Shown here one piece after another: positions 12,220 to 24,295 of a stretch of 64,000 nucleotides of DNA (the first letter of the stretch is position 1; each line of letters starts with the position of its first letter). Both the position numbers and the translations under genes were made by a program. The notes below the pieces were generated by a model, which worked only from the letters and a program-made list of their open reading frames with translations, did no database searches and was not told the DNA's origin. Location: positions 30,070,001-30,134,000 of the forward strand of contig OU452201.1 in assembly GCA_911728435.2 (NCBI GenBank). Direction: 5' to 3'. This stretch comes from Apoderus coryli. Its lineage: Eukaryota > Arthropoda > Insecta > Coleoptera > Attelabidae.

Positions 12220-15200
12220 GGTAGTTCTGTTTTCAACCCACGGTGACCCAATATATGCTAAAGTGCTTCTGGATACGGGTAGCCAAAATTCTTTTATTAC
12301 TCGCAAACTTGTTAATAAACTAAAATTAAATTCGTATAAGACTTCTTTAACTATTTCTGGTATTAGTGGTAGTAGTACTGCTTGTACAAATATGGTAGAT
12401 ATAAGCATACATTCCAATTTAAATTATAATAAAAGCTTTAAACTTTCTTGTGCAGTGTTACCTAATATAACTTGTACACTTCCTCAATATCAAATAATGA
12501 TGGAAAAACTAGATATTCCAAAAAATATCATTTTAGCCGATGAGGAATTTTATAAACCAGCCGATATAGATATTTTAATTGGCATGGATGTTTACTACGA
12601 CATTATATTGCCAAATTTCACAAAGCTAGGCAAAAATCTTACTGTGTTACAAGACACTCATTTGGGATGTATTGTAGCCGGTAAAATACCGCAAAATATT
12701 ACGGTTTCTAATTTAAGTATAACTGATTCGTATGAGAACGGTTCTCAGACATCTACCTCTCTTCTTTCTACGTGTCATCTTGACCAATTATTAAATAAAT
12801 TTTGGGATATCGAAGAAATCTCAAATAAACCAATTCTTTCTAGAAACGACGAATTAGCTGAAAACATATTCAATTCTACTACCAAAATTTTAGAAAATGG
12901 TAGGTTTCAAGTGGATCTTCCGTTAAAATCCGAGTTTGAACACCACAAGTTGGGTGACTCTTTTTTAATAGCCAAGAAACGTTTCCTAAGTCTTGAAAAT
13001 AGATTTCAAAAGGACAAAAAATTATTCCTTGAATATAAAAATGTTATAAATGAGTTTCTTAGTTTAGATCATGCTCATTATGTTCCCTTAACATTAAAAA
13101 ACAATGATTCTTGTAACAAGTATTTTATTCCGCATTTATGTGTCGTTCGAGAATCTAGTTTAACTACGAAGATGCGCGTAGTGTTCGACGCAAGCGCGAA
13201 AAGTTCTAGCGGATATTCATTAAATGATATATGCCTTAAGGGTTATCAAGTTCAGCCTGACTTATACGATATCTTATGTCGTTTCCGTATTTATCCATTA
13301 GTTTTCACGACAGATATTCAAAAGATGTACCGACAAATCGTCATTAATCCCAATCAAGCATTCTTGCAGAATATTCTATGGCGGGAAGATCAAAAAGAAG
13401 ATTTTAAGTGTATTCAACTAAATACAGTAGTATATGGCACAAATTGCGCTCCCTTCTTAGCTACTCGCGTTTTACAGAAAATTGCTTCTCAAAACTTACA
13501 AAACTTTCCTTTAGCTTCTGAAGCCATTTCACAACAAGTTTACATGGATGATGCGCTCCTAGGAGCTTTTAGTTATGAAGCTCTCTTCGAATTATACAAT
13601 CAATTAAATTTTGTCTTAGAAAAACATGGGTTTAGACTTCATAAATATTTTTCTAACTCCGAACGTTTTCTGAAAGAAATAAATCAAAATTCTTCTACTG
13701 AATATAATATAGATTTCGAGAACAATTCTAATAAAGTTTTAGGTATAAAATGGAACCCTGCTTCTGATATGTTATGCATATCAGTCCCAAGCAATGAATT
13801 CTCTGAACCAATAACTAAGAGAAAAATACTTTCTGCTATTTCTATGTGTTACGACCCCCATGGTTACGTTAATCCTGTTATAGTCAAGGGAAAGATCTTA
13901 ATGCAAAAATTATGGATCCAAAAACTTGACTGGGACACAGAAATAAGTGACCCTGCTATTCTACACGACTGGAAAAAGTTTATAACTAATTTACCATTAC
14001 TAAAACAACAACCAATTCCTAGATTTTATTTTTTAAATAAATCTATTCAGCATATTGAGCTCCATGGCTTTGCTGATGCCAGTTTAGCTGCGTATGGTGG
14101 TTGTGTGTACTTTCGCACAATTTATCAAGATGGTACGATTTCATCAACCCTAATTTCCTCTAAATCGAGAATATCCCCAGTTAAAACTATTACTCTTCCA
14201 AGGCTTGAGCTTTGTGCTATGCTTTTATTGTCAAAACTTGTTACTAAGCTTTTAGAAATACTCGAAAATAAATTAAACTTTACCTCAATCAACTTGTGGA
14301 CTGATTCACAAGTTGCCTTGAGTTGGTGTAAGTCTCATCCCAGTAAATGGTCTGTGTTCGTTTCACATCGCGTTTCCCAAATTCAGGAATTAACTGAAAA
14401 ATTTCATTGGCGATATGTAAAGTCAGCCGAAAACAGCGCTGATATTCTTTCTCGAGGTATTTATGCCCAAGATATTCTTAATTATAAATTATGGTGGAAT
14501 GGTCCCGCTTTCCTTAAAAATCCTACTTTTGAAATTTCTAAAGTACAGCCTTATATTGCTTTAAGTGAACTTCCTGAGCAAAGGAAAAGTAACCTGTGCA
14601 CATTTACTAGTACAAAAATTGAACCTTTCTGGGAGATAATTTTCAAAAAATTTTCTTCTTTTTCACGATTGCAACGAGCAATTGCCTTCATGTTCCGATT
14701 CATTAATAATATGAGACGGCGGACAAAATCTGGTCCGCTCTCAGTAGATGAGCTTAATTTTTCCATAAATTTTATTGTTAAAGAAATTCAAAAAATATAC
14801 TTCTCTAAAGAAATATCAGAACTCAGTTCTAATAAACAACCGTCAAATAGACAGCTGCAGTCTCTAAAGCCCATTCTAGATAGTTCTTCGATGCTAAGGG
14901 TAGGTGGACGTTTAGACAACGCAAATATATCCTTTCAGCAAAAACATCCCTTACTTCTACCAGCACATAATCATTTCACTTCTTTGCTCTTACAGTATGA
15001 ACATAAAAGGCTGGGTCATGCGGGTGCTCAAACAGTGCTCAGCAATGTTCGTTTGAGATTTTGGCCCCTGAATGGACTCAGAGAAATAAAAAATATAATT
15101 CGAAATTGCATTACGTGCTTTCGACTTAGCAATAAAACTTCGCAACAAATAATGGCAAGTTTGCCTTCAGATCGCGTCAATATTTCTAGCCCCTTCGAAA

Positions 15201-15931
15201 GAGTGGGAATAGATTTTGGCGGTCCCTTTCTTGTGAAATCTTCGAGACTTCGAAAAGCCCCATTTATAAAATCCTATATAGCTGTTTTTGTTTGCATGAT
15301 CACAAAGGCAGTACATATAGAATTAGTCATGGGTTTATCTACCGATTCTTTCATCAGTACGTTAAAACGTTTTGTAGCTAGAAGAGGCAATCCTTCTGTT
15401 ATTTTCAGTGACAATGCAACCAATTTTTCAGGTGCAAACAATTATTTACGAGATCTTTGTAGTTTCTTTAAAAATAAAACAAACACTGAAATAATATCTG
15501 ACTTTCTATCCAAGAATGAAACTACTTGGAAGTTCATCCCTCCTAGATCTCCCCATTGGGGTGGAATTTGGGAATCGGCGATAAAAAGTGCCAAGTACCA
15601 TATTAAGAGACTTGTAGGAAATTCTAATTTCACATTTGACGAGTTCTATACTATTCTGTGTCAGATTGAGTCGATAATGAACTCGCGACCGTTGAGTCCG
15701 ATGTCAAACGACCCTACAGACCTAAATTGTCTCACTCCAGGGCATTTTCTTATAGGGTGTGCAATGACAGCATATCCTGAAAAGGACCTTTCTCATATTT
15801 CGGAAAATAGACTTTCCGTATTTCAAAAAATGTGTCAAATTCTCATATATATATATATATATATACATGATGTTATTCTTTTTCTTTCATATAATTTTAT
15901 TCTTTCTTTTCTTATTTTCTTATCTCTTTAG
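12200..15931 (+). pseudogene. pol: BEL/Pao pol: protease, reverse transcriptase, RNase H, integrase (C-terminus lost)
   Basis: One long frame in order: aspartic protease (LLDTGSQNSFI, about 12260), reverse transcriptase with the active-site box QVYMDDALLG (about 13540), RNase H (ELHGFADAS ... LWTDSQVALSW), a His/Cys finger (HKRLGHAG ... CITCF), and the integrase core (GIDFGGPF, FSDNATNF, and WGGIWESAIK for the last acidic residue). After ENRLSVFQKMCQ it runs into an (AT)n tract and a nonsense tail. The integrase C-terminal domain normal for this family is therefore deleted. Pol is in a different frame from gag; the change lies near 12150-12220. Confidence 0.9.
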
Positions 15932-15962
15932 TTGAAGCACAAGGCTTCAACAGGGGGGAGAA

Positions 15963-16615
15963 TGTTGGAATTCCATATTCTCTCTTTTCATATATTAGCT
16001 TTACTTCTGAAGCGTCCTGTATATTTTAAATGACGTTAGTAAATTAATATAATATTACAAAAATATTATTCTTCTTCTTTCACGGTTGGCCGTTGATTTT
16101 GATTTGGAGGTATCAATGTATGTATGTATCTCAACCCCCTCTTTGCGATTATTGCAGCCTGATTTGAACTCGCCTCAAGCGAAGGTCACAGGTCGTATGA
16201 CGCAGTCGTCTTGCCGTCTTCTTATTGTACTGTTGTGTTCTAGTTCACCACACAAATACAAAGTGGTAATTCCCCTAATTCTAACGTCTAACAGATTGGC
16301 GTGCTTTTTATAATAATTACAGTTCGCAATAAATGCATTATTAATAAATAATACTCTTTCTTTCTTATCGTATTCAATTCACGTAGTGAAGTGGGTAAAG
16401 TTCTCAAAATACGTGTAATTTAAATTACGTATAAATTCTGTTTAAATTTACCTACTTACCTATTATAAAACAATGTTTATTAGTTATTAATTAGATAACA
16501 CAAAAATTGATGTAGTGAAGTGAATAAATAGTGGAACGTTCAATAGTTAATTAAATTCGTTGTCTTTTATTAAAGTAAACTAATTACAAAATCCTTTATA
16601 CAGTCAGTCTCTCCA
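15963..16615 (+). repeat. 3' LTR of the BEL/Pao element
   Basis: Direct repeat of 9873-10525 with the same length. It is preceded by the polypurine tract at 15952-15962 and followed by the AGTAG target duplication. Confidence 0.93.
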
Positions 16616-16620
16616 AGTAG

Positions 16621-17287
16621 TAAGTTCAAATATTATGTTATCTAGGTGTAAGTTGTTGGTTTTTAGGTATAAGGATAACTAAAACTGGTCTTGTGAAAGT
16701 GCGCGCAAATATGAATGACAGTTGCGAATATTGTGGCTTATCAAAAAGAGATGCCGAAAGGAACGCGGTATAACCGCTCAAAGAATATAAGATTTTGGGT
16801 TTTCCGTACCAGATTCGAAAGGATGATGGCAAAAGCGGGTAGTCTGGAAGCAACTGCATTAAAAGCAGGTTGTATTTTCTTTTAATTTCCCGAACCGTTT
16901 TTAAATTTAATAAACTTCATAAGTTTTGCTTATTTTCTAATTCTGCATAAGTATAATAATCAGTAGTACTTGGCCTTAGCCATTGTGAAAAACGAAAAAC
17001 TATTAGCACAGTGGTTCAGTAAGTGGTACTTCGAATTACGTAGTAATTTCAAAATTACCTATGTTTTGGGATGTTATTGTTTGGGGGGTTTGAGTGTGGT
17101 TGGGGCAGTATAAACCGACTAAACGCTTGGTGGCCACCGAAGAAAAGACATTAAGTTATTAGTTGTTTTTATTCAGTTTCGTTGTTTTTTTAATAATAAT
17201 AATTTAAACAAATTATTTTGTTTTTGTGACAAATCCTTCTCCGAACTCTTTTCCTGAGATTTTAGAGTTCTCTCTAAGAGAACATAT
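16621..17287. other. Intergenic; no recognised gene
   Basis: Sequence between the BEL element and the next TIR element. A short stretch (16710-16870) has codon-like composition, including MNDSCEYCGLSKRDAERNA before a stop. No family was recognised and no splice-consistent gene could be built. Confidence 0.35.
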
Positions 17288-19068
17288 TAGCTTTATTCGG
17301 GTTTGGAAATTAGAACCGTTCTAGGACAGTTCTCGGACTGTTTGAGAACTACGCCGAACTGGTTGCGCCTTGGATAAAATTCTCGGACCGTTCTATTCCT
17401 GTCCAAAAATGTGAAAAACCCGAACGCTTCATCTATACCAAACAAATAATATATAACATAACTTTAATGTACAAACAATAAAATAATATCGTGGATGGTC
17501 TTGACTTCTACTTGATGAAAATTAATTTTAATTAAAATTATTTCGTGGAGTTTGACGTTTTATTTCCAATTACATTAATTTTAAAGTTTTTGAAGAAAAC
17601 AAGAAATGATTTTAAATAATTTTACAAAATATGGTACATCTGGCTTCTTCAGATAGCCACTGTGTTGGTGAAACAATTGTTATGTGTTTGTGTAATAAAT
17701 TTTCACAAAATTATTTAAAAACATTGTTTTCTTCAAAAAGTTTAATAAAATAAGAGCCAAACATTTATTGTATCTATTCATTTTTTGTTTGTTTTATTTG
17801 GATTTTTCATTTTCATTCAAAATGGGTAGTAAACATAAGTTAACAAAGCATAAAAATTTTGTTTTTTTTTTTAATAAATGTAGTCCACCTTTTTAAATAT
17901 AGATAAATTTAATTATAATATAACATTTAATCATATAATATATAATTAAATATATTATGTGGTAAGCTGTACGTTTTTAGTATATTTATGTTAAAATTAA
18001 ACTCAAAACATAAATAACACATATGCGCAAGTAGGGATGGCAACGATATATTAAAAATATCGATATATTTTTTTAATATATCGATATATTTTAATCGATA
18101 TATTTCTTTCGATATATCGAAACAAATAACGATATATACAATACGATATATCGGTACATTATCAAAATAAATGTATCTGCTACAGCTGCTTTCTTTCGCT
18201 AGTTTTATTGATCCGGATTTATTAATCAGGATTTGTTGGATTTCTGAAGACGCGATAAGTTTACCTAAAAGAGGCAAGGGGATTACGTATCCGGATCGCG
18301 ATAGGCGCTAAAGTGGAGATGAATCAGAAAATGCGTTTTTAGCGAAAGAACATGTGAATCCAAACGCGTTTGGATCCTGAAATCAGTAGCGAAAGAAAGC
18401 AGCTTACATACACAGGTTTAAAACTTAAAGGTCCTTGTTGTGTTGCCGTAGCAGTCGACGCACACAACAAAAAATCGAAATCGTCTAACAGGAAATAGAT
18501 TATCAAAATTATTATTTCTAAGTTGTGTTCCAAAAAATGTTGAATTAATTGTCCTAACCTAATGAAATTATTTCTAACAAATATTGTTACGTTTGCATAT
18601 GTATTTTCAGGCAAATAAATTTTAATGAATACTATTTTATTTCATTATTTGAATCTTTAAAATTTCAGGTTTATTTACAACTACATCCACTCTAAAATAA
18701 AAACATAGCAAATATATCGATATATATATATAAAATATCGATATTTTTCATTCGATATATCGAGTATATCGATATATAGTTTCGATATATCATTTGATTC
18801 AATATATCGATATATTTATTTATTTTGCCATCCCTATGTGCAGGTGTAGCAAATAATCCAGAAACAGTCTACAGTCTTGCCCAACAGCAAGGATCGATTC
18901 TGACAGTTCTAGAACCGTTCTCGGACTTTTTTATTTGAAACCCGAACAGCAAACTGCTGGGTCTAGAACCGTTCTAAATCAGTTCAAGAATACTCGAACA
19001 TGTAAATTTGAACTGCGCACACACCTGAGAATTCTAGAACAGTTCTTGTACGAACCCGAATAAAGCTA
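17288..19068. mobile_element. TIR element with palindromic AGAACNGTTCT subterminal repeats, interrupted by a hAT-like MITE
   Basis: Inverted ends TAGCTTTATTCGGGTT (17288-17303) and the complement (19053-19068). Both subterminal regions carry AGAAC-N-GTTCT palindromes (17311, 18908, 18962, 19033) and related half-sites, a pattern expected of transposase-binding sites. No transposase is visible. A clear target duplication was not found, so the exact ends are uncertain. The hAT-like element at 18032-18836 is inserted within it. Confidence 0.6.
18032..18836. mobile_element. Non-autonomous hAT-like element rich in TATCGATA
   Basis: Terminal inverted repeats TAGGGATGGCAA and TTGCCATCCCTA are flanked by an imperfect 8-bp duplication (TGCGCAAG at 18024-18031, TGTGCAGG at 18837-18844), as in the hAT superfamily. 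About 130 bp at each end is packed with ATATATCGATATAT; at least six exact TATCGATA octamers were counted. The centre has no transposase. Confidence 0.72.
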
Positions 19069-19272
19069 CTATCTCTGGGTGTTACTCATAAGGCGTCATA
19101 GCAGAGATGTTTACTGTTTACCTATTCTCTGGTGATAGCTTTGACAAAGATTATTAATCTTCGGCTTTGACTAGTCCTAGTCAAAGCGTGATAGAATGTG
19201 ATAGTTATAAAAAATATGCTTATCCTATGTTGTATAAGCCCGGCCTAATCTATTAACCTAACCAGAAAAGTC
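19069..19272. other. Spacer between elements
   Basis: No gene or repeat recognised. It holds a short self-complementary stretch (TTTGACTAGTCCTAGTCAAA, about 19165-19184). Confidence 0.35.
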
Positions 19273-19284
19273 TCTAGAATTATG

Positions 19285-21622
19285 AGAGCATACATTAAAA
19301 TGCCAACGTGCCGAGCCAATCAGAGCATTTGGGGCGGGGCTTTCCTTGGCGCGCATTTGAGTTTAAATTTAACCGCTATTCAACTTATTTTATTATACCT
19401 AGCTGAAAAACCTTCATTTCGTATATCGGAAAAACGATACTCAAATATATTTATGTATAATTTGAAGATACCTATCTAATTTTAAAATCATTTTATGCAT
19501 TACAGATAGGAAGTCAGGAAATAAAAAAGGCACATTATTCTCAATAGTTTATTTTTAGCTATATTTATATATTAAATTATACACAATGATAATAAATAAT
19601 AATTACAATGAACATACAAATTAATACAAATACACCACTACCATACATACATATACAGGGTGTCCTACGGTGGTAACCCATTAGATTATTTCAGAAACTA
19701 CTTTGAATTGAATTTTGAAAATTTCAGTGTCTATATTGTTAAATATGCTCTACTCAAATAACATCATAGCAACGGCATAGCACTTCCGGTTATACCGGAA
19801 GTTGATGGCAACTTTGTTATTTTAAATGTAACACCCTATATATTATTACATTTTTGGATTCTAAATAAGATTTCAGACATATTTCATGTATCATGGCCAA
19901 TACCTAACGTCAGTCATTTTTGACTTATATCAAGATTTATGTCAAAATTGACAGTTTAGGGCTCCATAAGAATTCCGTTTTTCCTTGTAAATCAGTATTT
20001 ATTAATTATTTTGCAGGTATTTTCTTATCAGGTGGGATCTTCTTTTTCGAATTGACAAGACATTTTCTGATTAGTTTATACAGGGTGGTCAAAAAATTAT
20101 ATTGAAAACGGTTCAAGAAAAACAGTTGAAAGTCAATTTTTTCAAATGGAATGGGTATATTATTATTATTATTATTTCATCTTCCTTAACATTAAAAAAT
20201 AATGCAATTTTGTAATAGGTTATCACTTTCTAAAATAGTTTTCGAAATATCGTCATTTTAAATTTTTCTGCTGCGCCTACCGTTGTCTCTCTGGAAGCTA
20301 GCTAATTAATTTAGTTAGCCATAAAATTATGATCATTTTAACGTCAAACTAAACGTCAAATTAATAAAAATGAAAAATACTTATTGATATTATAAATTTA
20401 TTATTAATTCATGGAGAATAAAATAAAGTGATTAATATCACCTGTAGAGTATTAAACGAGAGAAACCCCTATTTGCTAACGATGACTAGAGAAATTAGGA
20501 AGAATTTTGAGAAATCATTTAGAGCAGGTGGGAGGTATACAAATCAAGTATTACAACGAACTAAGACGAAAATTTAAAATAGTACAGCAGAAATGAACAG
20601 AAGATTAAACTAAATAAATTTTCAACTAAAAAAAGTTCACAATCAACTAACGATACAAAAATAATTTAATTGTTCGATATGACCCCCATTTAAAATGACG
20701 ATATTTCGAAAACTATGCATTTTAGAAAATGATAACCTATTACAAAATTGCATTATTTTTTAATGCTATGGAAGATAAAATAATAATAATATACCATACC
20801 ATTGGAAAAAATTGACTTTTAACTGTTTTTCTCGAACCGTTTTCAATATAATTTTTTGACCACCCTGTATAAACTAATCAGAAAATGTCTTGTCAATTCG
20901 AAAAAGAAGATCCCACCTGATAAGAAAATACCTGCAAAATAATTATTAAATACTGATTTACAAGGAAAAAACGGAATTCTTATGGAGCCCTAAACTGTCA
21001 ATTTTGACATAAATCTTGATATAAGTCAAAAACGACTGACGTTAGGTATATCACATGATACATGAAATATGTCTGAAATGTTATTTAGAATCCAAAAATG
21101 TAATAATATATAGGGTGTTCCATTTAAAATAACAAAGTTGCCATCAACTTCCGGTATAACCGGAAGGGCTATGCCGTTGCTATTATATTATTTGAGTAGA
21201 GCATATCTGACAATATAGACACTGAAATTTCAAAATTCAAGTCGAAGTAGTTTCTGAAATAATCTAATGGGTTGCCACCGTAGGACACCCTGTATATTAT
21301 AAGGTTCAACACCAAACAAATCTAAAATTACTTTTTCAGATTGCGTACTATTTCAATTTAGATATTTTCCTTTTAATTGTATCACTTTTTCACATTACAT
21401 ACTATTTTTTTCTTATTGTGACTTGTATAATATTATATTAGATTTGTTTGGTGTCGTACTTAAATTATTTTACTGAAAAACTCATTCCAATTAAATATCG
21501 ACTAAATTTCAGTTTCAAAATAAGTTGAATAGCGGTTAAATTCAAATTGAAAAGCGCGCCAAGGAAAGCCCCGCCCCAAATGCTCTGATTGGCTCGGCAC
21601 GTTGGCATTTTAAGGTATGCTT
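19285..21622. mobile_element. TIR element (AGCATACATTAAAATGCC ends) hosting a nested inverted-repeat element
   Basis: Outer arms of over 100 bp, with AGCATACNTTAAAATGCC tips, both contain GCCAATCAGAGCATTTGG and a GGGGCGGGGC stretch. A 12-bp direct repeat TCTAGAATTATG flanks the element (19273-19284 and 21623-21634) and is the likely target duplication. A second member of the family, missing part of the end, lies at 36938-37337. The middle (19656-21292) is another transposon. No transposase of its own. Confidence 0.75.
19656..21292. mobile_element. Long-inverted-repeat element with CAGGGTGTCC ends (TA target)
   Basis: Arms about 19656-20256 and 20692-21292 are mirror copies around 20474. Ends are TA|CAGGGTGTCC...GGACACCCTG|TA, matching the TA preference of Tc1/mariner-like transposases. 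Further TACAGGGTG-type boundaries occur inside the arms. The 435-bp spacer has no recognisable protein. Elements with the same tips at 33.3-35.3 kb and 57.8-60.1 kb do carry transposase parts, so this copy is probably non-autonomous. Confidence 0.75.
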
Positions 21623-21639
21623 TCTAGAATTATGTGACC

Positions 21640-22274
21640 AAGAACAGATAAAGCACTGTTTACACCGATAATATATCATTCGACACCTAACTTTCTACTC
21701 AGAATGTTTGTATTATGTAAATATAAATAAGTTCCCACAAGTCCATTAGAGATAAGTAATATTAGAATAAACATAGTGATAGATTAATTAGACTTATAAA
21801 ACTAATATAAATATGCTTCCCCCGAAGAGGCGGGCAGAATAGATTATACCTTAACTGAGTGTACTTCTTGTTCTCACAAGACGACAAGTCAGTAATAGAT
21901 TTGAGTAACAAATATTGTATCTTTGCTTTTAAGTTTATATTTAGTTTTGTAAAACCAGTTTAAATAAATAAATAAATATTTTTTATTAAAAACTTGTGTT
22001 GCACAAACAAAATTCTAGTAATTAGAATCTGGAGGCCACAGCGAGAAGAGAGAGATAGAGTGAATTTTCGGATTTAACACTTGCGAAATATATTATTTCA
22101 ACACTTTTCACTCACCTCACTTTAACTTACCGGTTTGGTCATTTTCAATCACTAACTCCTCAGTTCAACAGAGTGAAGTGACGTACTAGGTAAATATATT
22201 TGAAAGGTTAGAAGTTAAAAGAAACCACATAAACATAATACATAATGTGTCCATAATTTATGCTCTCTTTTCAG
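21640..22274 (+). repeat. Possible LTR remnant, otherwise non-coding
   Basis: The stretch 21810-22030 (TTCCCCCGAAGAGGCGGGC ... AATAAATAAATAAA ... TTGTGTTGCACAAAC) followed by TCTGGAGGCCACAGCGAGA looks like an LTR end plus primer-binding site of a retroelement. No second LTR or coding region was found. Kept as a weak call. Confidence 0.25.
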
Positions 22275-22488
22275 TTTCTGACCACAAAACATACCCCCTT
22301 AGAAGATTAACTTAAATGGCAGAGATTGGAACACGGTTTTTAACTATGCGGCCAGTCACGAGAGGCGCTGCAAACGAAAAGTGAAGAAAACTGTCTATTC
22401 TACTACGCTTAGTTTGACTTCCTATCGCTAGGTGCCGCCAAAAAAATTTTTTTTAAACATTTTATACCCACAAAACATATGTTATAGT

Positions 22489-23816
22489 CACAAAACATAC
22501 CCTTTTAGAATACGAACTGCAATGTTAACAATTGGAAGTAAAAGAAGCGCCATCTATTGATGTGTCGCATACTCATAAATTAGTTTTAGCGGGAAATTTA
22601 AAATAATATTAGTGAGGAATATTTCAAATAAATTTAAATAGTAACATATTATGGTGCAACTATTAATTGTAGTTTTTCAAAAAATTATTCAAACGAGATA
22701 TTGTGCAAAATATTTTTGAAAAACTACAAAAAATGTTGCACCATTATATATTACACGACAAAACATTAATGGGATCGAAAAAAAAAACAATTATTATTAT
22801 AAAACATTTATTATTAAAATAGAAACGCACAATTAGCAATATTAGTTTACATTTTAATTTAGTCAAAAAGTAGATAGTAGGTACACAATAAAGTTTATAA
22901 TTTAAAAACATAAATAAAATAACAGGCAGCTTGGACTAGTTACGTTCTTGGAATATTCTTTCGATGTGCTAGGGCTAGGCATGTCATCGATGACCATGGG
23001 GTAACTTATACTAGGGTCACCAACGGATTCCTTTGATGTGGTAGGTCCAGTACTTATGTCTATGTCACAAGTAGAGGGTTCCAATTTTCTTCGTTATGGA
23101 CCAGGTGCCTCCTCTATAAATTCAATTATTTCATAAAAACATGTACCACTTTTAATAGAGGTGCGTGGTTTTCTTACCTGTATTAAGATGTAATATTGGT
23201 GTTGCATTCCATTTAAGGTCTCTTTGACACCCAAACTGTAAATCATCCGGAACAAAATGTTTCGCACACACTAGATAACTTTCAAGTAGTTTATCAAAGG
23301 GAATGTTAAATAAACGGGGGTTGTTTAGATTTGCCAACCACTTTATTAGCATTTCTGGTTCTTTATTAGGGTTCGGAAATCGGAAAAAACTACCATTCTT
23401 AGTCTCACAGTTGGGAACACAACATTTTTTTTTGCCGGCCGAACTTCTCGAACAAAAAGAGCCATAATAATTAAAATAGCACACACTGAACGCAATTTTT
23501 ATGCACAATTTACAACTTTTAAACAAGACTCGCACTCTTTTTTCAAACTCTTAACGCAAAAAATCATATTAAGACTTGAAATTATGCCACACCCTTTTGT
23601 GGAAAATACGACTATAACATATGTTTTGTGGGTATAAAATGTTTAAAAAAAATTTTTTTGGCGGCACCTAGCGATAGGAAGTCAAACTAAGCGTAGTAGA
23701 ATAGACAGTTTTCTTCACTTTTCGTTTGCAGCGCCTCTCGTGACTGGCCGCATAGTTAAAAACCGTGTTCCAATCTCTGCCATTTAAGTTAATCTTCTAA
23801 GGGGGTATGTTTTGTG
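22489..23816 (-). mobile_element. P-like THAP transposon (inner copy, opposite orientation)
   Basis: 1328 bp with the same CACAAAACATACCC ends, flanked by the perfect 8-bp duplication GTTATAGT (22481-22488 and 23817-23824). It matches the outer copy almost base for base in reverse; the one difference seen is a 12-bp tandem duplication (GCGTTAAGAGTT) in the outer copy. Together they mimic a giant palindrome. Each copy also contains an internal inverted repeat (GGTGCAAC ... GTTGCACC, 22653-22744 in this copy). Confidence 0.88.
23152..23535 (-). CDS. THAP zinc-finger fragment of the inner P-like element
   Basis: 127 codons with a C2CH THAP domain: CCVPNC near residue 38, FFRFPNP, a tryptophan in IKWLANLNN, and CAKHF, with the usual spacing. 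THAP domains bind the ends of P-type transposons and occur in many animal regulators. The frame runs into a splice-donor-like GTAAGA after HLNTG, so it is probably a first exon. The catalytic part is absent. Confidence 0.72.
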   Translation of the reverse strand: MRVLFKSCKLCIKIAFSVCYFNYYGSFCSRSSAGKKKCCVPNCETKNGSFFRFPNPNKEPEMLIKWLANLNNPRLFNIPFDKLLESYLVCAKHFVPDDLQFGCQRDLKWNATPILHLNTGKKTTHLY

Positions 23817-23911
23817 GTTATAGTCGTATTTTCCACAAAAGGGTGTGGCATAATTTCAAGTCTTAATATGATTTTTTGCGTTAAGAGTTGCGTTAAGAGT
23901 TTGAAAAAAGA

Positions 23912-24295
23912 GTGCGAGTCTTGTTTAAAAGTTGTAAATTGTGCATAAAAATTGCGTTCAGTGTGTGCTATTTTAATTATTATGGCTCTTTTTGTTCGAG
24001 AAGTTCGGCCGGCAAAAAAAAATGTTGTGTTCCCAACTGTGAGACTAAGAATGGTAGTTTTTTCCGATTTCCGAACCCTAATAAAGAACCAGAAATGCTA
24101 ATAAAGTGGTTGGCAAATCTAAACAACCCCCGTTTATTTAACATTCCCTTTGATAAACTACTTGAAAGTTATCTAGTGTGTGCGAAACATTTTGTTCCGG
24201 ATGATTTACAGTTTGGGTGTCAAAGAGACCTTAAATGGAATGCAACACCAATATTACATCTTAATACAGGTAAGAAAACCACGCACCTCTATTAA
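23912..24295 (+). CDS. THAP zinc-finger fragment of the outer P-like element
   Basis: Same predicted product as the inner copy's THAP exon, on the opposite strand. Identity at the protein level between the two copies shows the self-insertion is recent. A further short frame (24363-24545) repeats the downstream serine-rich frame of the inner copy. Confidence 0.72.
   Translation: MRVLFKSCKLCIKIAFSVCYFNYYGSFCSRSSAGKKKCCVPNCETKNGSFFRFPNPNKEPEMLIKWLANLNNPRLFNIPFDKLLESYLVCAKHFVPDDLQFGCQRDLKWNATPILHLNTGKKTTHLY

Larger units (their letters stand above)
9873..16615 (+). mobile_element. BEL/Pao LTR retrotransposon, young but defective
   Basis: Complete element with LTRs at 9873-10525 and 15963-16615 (653 bp each, TGTTGG...CTCCA). 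It is flanked by the 5-bp target duplication AGTAG at 9868-9872 and 16616-16620; 5 bp is usual for BEL/Pao. By eye the LTRs differ at one base (TTACAG versus TTAAAG near the 3' end), so insertion is recent. A purine tract (AGGGGGGAGAA, 15952-15962) precedes the 3' LTR. Gag and Pol lie between. The integrase C-terminus is missing and two frame changes break the polyprotein. It lies between NF-YA and UFM1. No envelope-like frame is present. Confidence 0.95.

Noticed and set aside
12200..15931. An endogenous retrovirus
   Set aside because: The domain order fits BEL/Pao and no envelope-like frame follows pol; the sequence goes straight to the polypurine tract.
9996..16313. Two 75-codon ORFs (9996-10223 and 16086-16313)
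   Set aside because: Both lie inside the LTRs of the BEL element and are copies of each other.
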